The notes under the pieces were generated by a model, which made no database searches, was not told the DNA's origin, and saw only the letters and a list, made by a program, of their open reading frames with translations. Of a stretch of 64,000 bases of DNA, positions 59,218-64,000 are shown one piece after another. How positions within the stretch are numbered: position 1 is the stretch's first letter; each line of letters opens with the position of its first letter. Made by a program: the position numbers and the translations under genes. This DNA is from Enterocloster bolteae (GTDB lineage: Bacteria > Bacillota > Clostridia > Lachnospirales > Lachnospiraceae), in assembly GCF_002234575.2 (NCBI RefSeq), contig NZ_CP022464.2, positions 2,418,001 to 2,482,000 of the forward strand, given 5' to 3'.

Positions 59218-60366
59218 ATGAGTTTTCTGTTGGAAGGCATTACGGCGGTAACCTGGCAGCAGGCAGTCATGTATGTGGTGGGAATTATCCTGATTTGGCT
59301 GGCGGTTAAGAAGGAATATGAACCATCCCTTCTTCTGCCCCTGGGTTTTGGCGCCATACTGGTCAACCTGCCGTATTCCGGTGTGGTGGACCAGATGGTA
59401 CAGGGAAAGGTACCTGCGGCCGGAATCATAGAATGGCTGTTCAAAACCGGAATCGAGGCTTCGGAGGCCATGCCAATCCTGCTTTTTATCGGAATTGGCG
59501 CTATGATTGATTTTGGACCATTGCTGAGCCAGCCGGTACTGTTCCTGTTCGGGGCAGCGGCCCAGTTTGGAATCTTTGCAGCTATCCTCATTGCGTGTCT
59601 TATGGGCTTTGATCTGAGGGATGCCGCCTCCATCGGCATCATTGGAGCTGCGGACGGACCTACCTCCATCCTGGTATCCCAGGTTCTGGGGTCCAGGTAC
59701 ATCGGCCCCATTGCGGTGGCCGCCTATTCCTATATGGCCCTGGTTCCCATTATCCAGCCCTTTGCCATACGTCTGGTGACCACCAGAAAGGAGCGCTGTA
59801 TTCATATGGAGTACAATCCCAAGAGTGTGAATAAACAGCTGCGAATCGCGTTTCCCATTGCCGTGACCATCATAGTGGGCCTGATATCACCGCAGTCCGT
59901 GGCCCTGGTGGGCTTTCTTATGTTCGGAAACCTGCTTCGGGAATGCGGCGTCCTGGGAAGCCTGAGCCAGACGGCCCAGAACGAGTTTGCCAATATAATC
60001 ACACTGCTCCTGGGCATCACCATCTCGTTCAGCATGAGAGCAGAGCAGTTTGTGAACCCGGCTACATTGATGATTATGGTTCTGGGACTGGTGGCCTTTG
60101 TATTCGACACCATCGGCGGCGTGCTTTTTGCCAAGCTGATTAATGTATTCCTCAAGATGGCGGGTAAGAAACCGGTGAACCCCATGATTGGGGGCTGCGG
60201 CATATCCGCATTCCCCATGTCCTCCAGGGTGGTGCAGAGGATGGCTGCCAGGGAGGAGCCGGGTAATATCATACTGATGCAGGCTGCCGGCACCAATGTA
60301 TCGGGCCAGGTGGCATCGGTTATTGCCGGAGGACTGGTTATCAGCATCGTGTCCCAGTATCTGTAG
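59218..60366 (+). CDS. Sodium-pump decarboxylase beta subunit
   Basis: A 382-aa membrane subunit (OadB/GcdB/MmdB family) that couples decarboxylation to sodium export. LLFIGIGAMIDFGPLL, DAASIGIIGAADGPTSIL (Asp of the sodium site) and the late NPMIGGCGISAFPMSSRV segment are clear. AAAGGAGGG precedes the ATG. A gamma-like 49-aa gene follows. No carboxytransferase (alpha) or biotin gene is adjacent, so partner subunits must be coded elsewhere. Confidence 0.93.
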   Translation: MSFLLEGITAVTWQQAVMYVVGIILIWLAVKKEYEPSLLLPLGFGAILVNLPYSGVVDQMVQGKVPAAGIIEWLFKTGIEASEAMPILLFIGIGAMIDFGPLLSQPVLFLFGAAAQFGIFAAILIACLMGFDLRDAASIGIIGAADGPTSILVSQVLGSRYIGPIAVAAYSYMALVPIIQPFAIRLVTTRKERCIHMEYNPKSVNKQLRIAFPIAVTIIVGLISPQSVALVGFLMFGNLLRECGVLGSLSQTAQNEFANIITLLLGITISFSMRAEQFVNPATLMIMVLGLVAFVFDTIGGVLFAKLINVFLKMAGKKPVNPMIGGCGISAFPMSSRVVQRMAAREEPGNIILMQAAGTNVSGQVASVIAGGLVISIVSQYL

Positions 60367-60423
60367 GGCGGAAGAATCGAAGTTTCAGACAGGCTCTGGA
60401 GTCAGCAGCAAAGGAGGAAGCGT

Positions 60424-60573
60424 ATGAATATGGAACACGTAGGGATTGCCCTGGAAATTATGGGAAAAGGTATGGGCGGAATCTTTGCGGCTATTATCAT
60501 CATCATGGCTGCGGTAATGATATTGGGCCGTATTACGAAGGACCGTAAGGACCATAAGGACGGTAAAGAATAG
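60424..60573 (+). CDS. Very small gamma-like subunit of the sodium-pump decarboxylase
   Basis: A 49-aa protein: short N-terminus, one membrane helix (GIFAAIIIIMAAVMILGRI), and a charged tail (KDRKDHKDGKE). The topology matches OadG-type gamma subunits but is much shorter than usual (about 80 or more residues). AAGGAGG is 6 nt before the ATG. It follows the beta subunit by 57 nt and is followed by a strong terminator. Confidence 0.75.
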   Translation: MNMEHVGIALEIMGKGMGGIFAAIIIIMAAVMILGRITKDRKDHKDGKE

Positions 60574-60592
60574 GAGTCCATGAGATGAGAAT

Positions 60593-60642
60593 AAACAGGA
60601 AGGGGAGTACGGCTGGTGTAAAGCGTGCTCCCCTTCCTGTTT
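60593..60642 (+). terminator. Rho-independent terminator of the decarboxylase genes
   Basis: AAACAGGAAGGGGAG (60593-60607) pairs perfectly with CTCCCCTTCCTGTTT (60628-60642), a 15-bp stem. Confidence 0.8.
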
Positions 60643-60696
60643 AGTTGTTAGTAGTGGAAGAACTTCCTGGTCCCCAATTAGGGGAATCCGGGGCCC

Positions 60697-60843
60697 TGTG
60701 ACGGACAGACGGATGCCTGTGAAGGTCCTGCGCTGGATGAATCCGGTCCGGAAGGTGAGAAAGAGATGGGTTCCGAAGAGAGGGCCGATCATGGGAAGGC
60801 CCCAGATGCAGTTGTTGATGCCTTCCACAATGCTGCTTACCAA
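60697..60843 (-). pseudogene. N-terminal fragment of an AGCS sodium:alanine symporter
   Basis: On the minus strand 49 codons read like the N-terminus of an AGCS symporter: a short helix, then NNCIWGLPMIGPLFGTHLFL and TFRTGFIQRR, as in the family pattern WGPPML...GTGLYLT-R-GF-Q. The similarity stops abruptly after residue 49 and the frame continues into unrelated sequence. The rest of the gene (about 400 codons) is missing. It is a remnant of a deletion. Confidence 0.6.
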
Positions 60844-61306
60844 TTGTATAATGATACCTCGTTTCTCCGCAGCCGCAGTTTTTTGTTAGGGATACGGCTT
60901 TTGTGTTAATAATATCAATTAATCTGCCACAAAAAATGAAAAAAGAAAGAAAATACGGTTTTATGTGTTGAAATAGGTATTAAATACTAAAAAATACGGT
61001 TTTAATTGATAACACTAAAAAATATATTGAAAAATCATAAACAGGCTGTACGCATTTACTGCGGTGGAAAAAAAGAAGTATAATAATTACATTACTGATG
61101 TGTGCAGACAGGTTCGGAATATGCAGTACGAAAATTCAGAGTGGAAACATGCCTGCATACATATCCGGCAAGGAGACCAGCTATGAAAAGTCAAGTATAA
61201 ATTAGGTGGAAATTTCAATTCCGTGTTTCGCAGAAAGAAGGGTAACTTTAACAAAGCTCCCTAAAAGCCCTTTTTCAAAATCTATCGATTATGGTATACA
61301 GACCTC

Positions 61307-62473
61307 TTATTCGAGGTTGAATGCTACTTCGTCAGTGAGCATCTTCCAGATGACTCTGACAAGTTTGCCAGCACAGTGCCCAAGGGCATTGTAATGAGTC
61401 CGGCCTTCCGCTCTCTTGGCATCATAATAAGCTTTGAAAGTAGCATTGTTTTTTACGACATTGTGAGCTGCATTCATGAGGGCATAGCGTAGCACTTTAG
61501 ATCCTCTTTTGGACATCCTGGTTCTGTGAGCCTGGAAGTTTCCAGACTGATAAACGGTCGGATCCAGTCCAGCAAATGCAAGCAGTTTCTTTGGATTAGA
61601 GAATCGGTGTATATCACCAATCTCACCAAGAATCATTCCGCCATTCACGACACCAATTCCGGGAATGGTCATAATTACAGAGTGCAGGCAGGTGACAAGA
61701 TTTGCCATTTCAAGCTCTGTAGAAAAAAGTTGGCTATCCAGTAACTCGATCTGTTCAATGGTATGAGTTATTTGAATAGATAGAGAACTGTCATTGACAC
61801 CGACAGACTTCTGTGCGAGAACTCTTAATTCTCTGGCTTTATCCTTACCGAAATGGCCGTGGGAAGCAACTTCGAGGGTGTGAGCAAGATGGGTCAAATG
61901 CATAGAAGCAATAGCGTTGGGTGTCGGAGCCTCCTTAAGGACGGCATAGACAGAGTTTTGATGCAAGCCAGACTTAAAGAAGTATTGTAGTTCCGGGAAT
62001 GCCTGGTCTACATAGGAAGTCAGCTGAATTTTTAAGCGTGTACGCTGCTTCACAAGTTTCTGGCGGAATCTACCGAGCTCTTTGAGCTCAATGTAATCCA
62101 GATCCTCTAAGGCCATAAACCGAAGGGAATCCTGCATCATAAGGGTTTTAGCAATCACAAACGTGTCGACTTTATCAGTCTTCGTTTTGCGTACATTATT
62201 TTTACGCATGAACGAAGTCTGGATAGGGTTGAGAACACACACTTTAAAGCCCTTGCTGATGAGAAAACGAACAAGGTTGTCACCGTAGTGTGCCGTTGAT
62301 TCAAGACCTATGATGATACTGTTCTGGTCAAGTGGTGCCAGATGAGAAAGCAGTAGATAGAAGCCATCATAGTTATTAGAAAATTTGAACGGCTCGATGA
62401 GTATTTCGCCGTCGGAAGAAATCGCGGCGGCGAAATGGTTGAGTTTGGCAATATCAATGCCTACGTAAATCAT
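61307..62473 (-). CDS. IS110-family transposase
   Basis: A 388-aa transposase with the RuvC-like DEDD domain (Asp7 in YVGIDIAK, Glu58 in GLESTAHY, Asp100 and Asp103 in TKTDKVDTFVIAK) and the C-terminal transposase-20 domain (IPGIGVVNGGMILGEIGD; YQSGNFQ with the candidate Ser; MSKRGSKVLRYALMNAA). Both domains are complete, so the enzyme should be active. ATG 62473 has AGGGAGG 9-10 nt upstream; the ORF extends beyond it without a ribosome site. IS110 enzymes use a structured bridge RNA from the noncoding end of the element. Confidence 0.93.
   Translation of the reverse strand: MIYVGIDIAKLNHFAAAISSDGEILIEPFKFSNNYDGFYLLLSHLAPLDQNSIIIGLESTAHYGDNLVRFLISKGFKVCVLNPIQTSFMRKNNVRKTKTDKVDTFVIAKTLMMQDSLRFMALEDLDYIELKELGRFRQKLVKQRTRLKIQLTSYVDQAFPELQYFFKSGLHQNSVYAVLKEAPTPNAIASMHLTHLAHTLEVASHGHFGKDKARELRVLAQKSVGVNDSSLSIQITHTIEQIELLDSQLFSTELEMANLVTCLHSVIMTIPGIGVVNGGMILGEIGDIHRFSNPKKLLAFAGLDPTVYQSGNFQAHRTRMSKRGSKVLRYALMNAAHNVVKNNATFKAYYDAKRAEGRTHYNALGHCAGKLVRVIWKMLTDEVAFNLE
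61307..62473 (-). mobile_element. IS110-family insertion sequence (ends not defined)
   Basis: Only the transposase extent is given. IS110 elements lack terminal inverted repeats and usually make no target duplication, so the ends cannot be read here. They should lie within about 60-300 nt on each side. The element sits between the AGCS remnant and the methyltransferase gene. Confidence 0.8.
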
Positions 62474-62888
62474 GAGGTTGTACCTCCCTTTCATAAAGTC
62501 TGATACCGTGATATCCACCAGCAGTTATCATCGTAGACTTGATTGAAATAAGTACTCAGAGCAAACGCTCCGGCAACATCCAGCTAATAAACAATTCAGA
62601 TAAAAGAGATGGCAATACACTCCTGTCGAGTAGTCGAGGCTACAAAAAAACATCAAAAGTCACAGTATCTGAATGTATTAAACCACGAAACAGAAAAAGA
62701 AAGGAAGTATGTTGTGTTTGCTTCTAACAACATCATACAAGGGTATATGAGAAAAAGCATGTCAGATAACTACCCGGCGCAGCCTTAAGGCAGACAGCCA
62801 TTGTGTCGGGACTGGAAATACCGGCTGTCGTTTTTAGGGCTGCAGCGTATCCATGGAACAAGTGATGAAGATGGAAGGAGCAGCCGAT
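62474..62888. other. Noncoding gap upstream of the IS110 transposase; candidate bridge RNA region
   Basis: No gene is supported. The part next to the transposase start (about 62480-62700 read on the minus strand) is where IS110 elements code their bridge RNA, and it can form short hairpins such as CCT-G-TCGA/TCGA-GG near 62613-62630. The right part is ordinary intergenic sequence. Confidence 0.4.
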
Positions 62889-63677
62889 ATGAAGACAGAG
62901 GAATTAAGAAAGATATGGAAAGCCGAGGAGGCTTTGGCACACATCCACGGGTGGGATTTTTCACACATTGACAGCAGGTACAGGGAGGAAGGAAGCCTGC
63001 CCTGGGATTACAGGAAAATTATCCTGTCCCATCTTGGGGACAGGGATTATCTTTTGGACATGGACACAGGGGGAGGCGAATTCCTGCTCTCACTGGGCCA
63101 TCCATACTCCAGAACCAGCGCCACAGAGGCATATCCTCCCAATGCAGAGCTGTGCCGGAGGCTTCTGGCGCCCCTGGGAATTGATTTCAGGGAGGCGCCG
63201 GGGAATCAGACGCTGCCCTTTGCGGACAGCTGTTTTGACATGGTAATAAATCGTCATGGAAATTATGATGCGGGGGAAGTGAACCGTATCCTGAAACCGG
63301 GCGGCATTTTCATAACCCAGCAGGTGGGGGAGGACAATGACAGGGAATTGGTGGAGCTGCTTTTGCCCGGTACGCCAAAACCTTTCCCGGGAATGAATCT
63401 GAAGGAGCAGTCCAAAAAGCTTAAGGAGTCCGGGTTTGATATTCTGGAGCAAGGTGAAGCCTTCTGTCCCATACGCTTTTTTGACGTAGGGGCGCTTGTA
63501 TGGTTTGCCAAAATCATTGAGTGGGAATTCCCCGGCTTCTGTGTGGATGGCTGTCTGGACAGACTGGCTGCCGCCCAGGGCCTTTTGGAGTCCGGGGGCT
63601 CCATTGAGGGGACCATCCACCGCTATATGATGACTGCCAGGAAGAGGGAACCCGTGTATTTGGAACCCATGTATTAA
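62889..63677 (+). CDS. SAM-dependent methyltransferase
   Basis: A 262-aa class I methyltransferase. The fold pattern is LLDMDTGGGEFLL (motif I), ATEAYPPNAELC (acidic end of strand 2), LPFADSCFDMVINRHG (motif IV region) and LKPGGIFITQQVGED (post-motif). It most resembles small-molecule methyltransferases; the substrate is unknown. ATG 62889 has AAGGAG with 8 nt spacing; the longer frame from 62853 is less likely. Confidence 0.88.
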   Translation: MKTEELRKIWKAEEALAHIHGWDFSHIDSRYREEGSLPWDYRKIILSHLGDRDYLLDMDTGGGEFLLSLGHPYSRTSATEAYPPNAELCRRLLAPLGIDFREAPGNQTLPFADSCFDMVINRHGNYDAGEVNRILKPGGIFITQQVGEDNDRELVELLLPGTPKPFPGMNLKEQSKKLKESGFDILEQGEAFCPIRFFDVGALVWFAKIIEWEFPGFCVDGCLDRLAAAQGLLESGGSIEGTIHRYMMTARKREPVYLEPMY

Positions 63678-63740
63678 GGGAACGCTCGCATTAGGGGAAC
63701 ACTCACATTAAGGGAACGCTCGCATCAAGGGAACGCTCAA
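63673..63740. repeat. 17-nt tandem repeat, four copies
   Basis: Four units of ATTAAGGGAACGCTCGC-type sequence: 63673-63689, 63690-63706, 63707-63723 and 63724-63740. Units 1 and 3 are identical; 2 and 4 differ at three bases each. The repeat starts at the end of the methyltransferase gene and runs to the end of the convergent MFS gene. Confidence 0.9.
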
Positions 63741-63741
63741 A

Positions 63742-64000
63742 TTAAGATACGGCGGTTTCTGACCACAACTTCCTGGCGGCCAGGGAAATCACCGCCATGG
63801 CAATGCAGGTGAAAAGGGCAGGAAGGTAAATCCTTGCCGGGAAGGTCTGGAAGATAAATCCGCAGACCAATTGGCCCAGGGGAGCCGCGCACTGTGACAC
63901 TGCCGTGATAATGGCCATCACCTTTCCAAGATTTTCGTTGGGAGTCTCCTTCTGGACCTTTGTGATAACGAAGATGGAAATGATGGTCATAATCATGGCA
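63742..64000 (-). CDS. MFS transporter, C-terminal end (partial)
   Basis: The last 85 or so residues of a major facilitator superfamily transporter; the gene continues beyond the window. Two hydrophobic segments with NLGKVMAIITAVSQCAAPLGQLVCGFIF are typical of the efflux-type (macrolide/enterobactin exporter-like) branch. The substrate cannot be judged from this end. Confidence 0.75.
   Translation of the reverse strand, partial: AMIMTIISIFVITKVQKETPNENLGKVMAIITAVSQCAAPLGQLVCGFIFQTFPARIYLPALFTCIAMAVISLAARKLWSETAVS

Larger units (their letters stand above)
60574..61306. other. Gap with decayed sequence before the IS110 element
   Basis: No intact gene. It holds the terminator at 60593-60642, a minus-strand AGCS fragment (60697-60843) and a 300-nt AT-rich region with two copies of AAATACGGTTTTA (60952-60964 and 61003-61015). 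The last part may belong to the insertion sequence end. Confidence 0.5.

Noticed and set aside
63673..63740. CRISPR array
   Set aside because: Units are directly adjacent 17-mers with no spacers and no cas genes are near.

Overview
The window reads as a chromosomal segment of a Gram-positive anaerobe of the Clostridia, most likely a Lachnospiraceae member of the Enterocloster / Clostridium clostridioforme type. This is inference from strong AGGAGG ribosome binding sites, the repertoire (YesM/YesN two-component pair, many ABC importers, sodium-pump decarboxylase subunits, AGCS symporters, a divergent LigA) and moderately GC-rich codon use. No rRNA, complete tRNA or CRISPR array was seen.

Positions 1 to about 12,303 are the right-hand part of an integrative element whose left end lies outside the window. 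It carries a recombination module (DUF932, RadC-like, YqaJ exonuclease, RecT annealase), a Phd/ParE-type toxin-antitoxin pair, an LRAT/NC-domain protein, a DUF5688 protein, an AT-rich unit of a 444-aa unknown protein followed by a 675-aa P-loop ATPase, a small excisionase-like protein, a tyrosine integrase and a PemK-like toxin gene. It ends at a truncated tRNA (T-arm plus 3' acceptor strand) that looks like the attachment site.

From 12.4 to 18.4 kb is a core-gene run: membrane-anchored protein, queA, 23S rRNA pseudouridine synthase, ligA and metA. Positions 18.5 to 31.2 kb hold mixed single genes: zinc-ribbon protein, AGCS symporter, 2H-phosphoesterase-like protein, AraC-GNAT fusion, HelD-type helicase with a repeat-filled insert, NIF3-like domain, Crp/Fnr regulator facing a split permease pair, MBL hydrolase, acyltransferase, a small gene with an in-frame stop, an ACT protein and a GyrI-like protein.

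From 31.3 to 49.8 kb there are two nutrient clusters around a YesM/YesN-type two-component system. The first is a peptidase of the M28 fold with an atypical active-site loop, plus a complete Opp/Dpp importer. The second is a family-1 binding protein with two sugar-type permeases, then an amidohydrolase, a D-threonine-aldolase-like PLP enzyme, an M20 hydrolase and a RidA protein. Together they look like uptake and breakdown of an unusual amide or peptide, perhaps containing D-amino acids (inference).

From 50 to 60.6 kb are a D-2-hydroxyacid dehydrogenase, acylphosphatase, YihY, a LysR regulator divergent from a two-subunit ABC exporter (one subunit with a 15-nt repeat insert), YitT, a CBS-domain membrane protein, and sodium-pump decarboxylase beta plus a 49-aa gamma-like subunit. 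The last 3.4 kb hold a decayed AGCS fragment, an IS110-family insertion sequence, a methyltransferase, a 17-nt tandem repeat and the C-terminal end of an MFS transporter.
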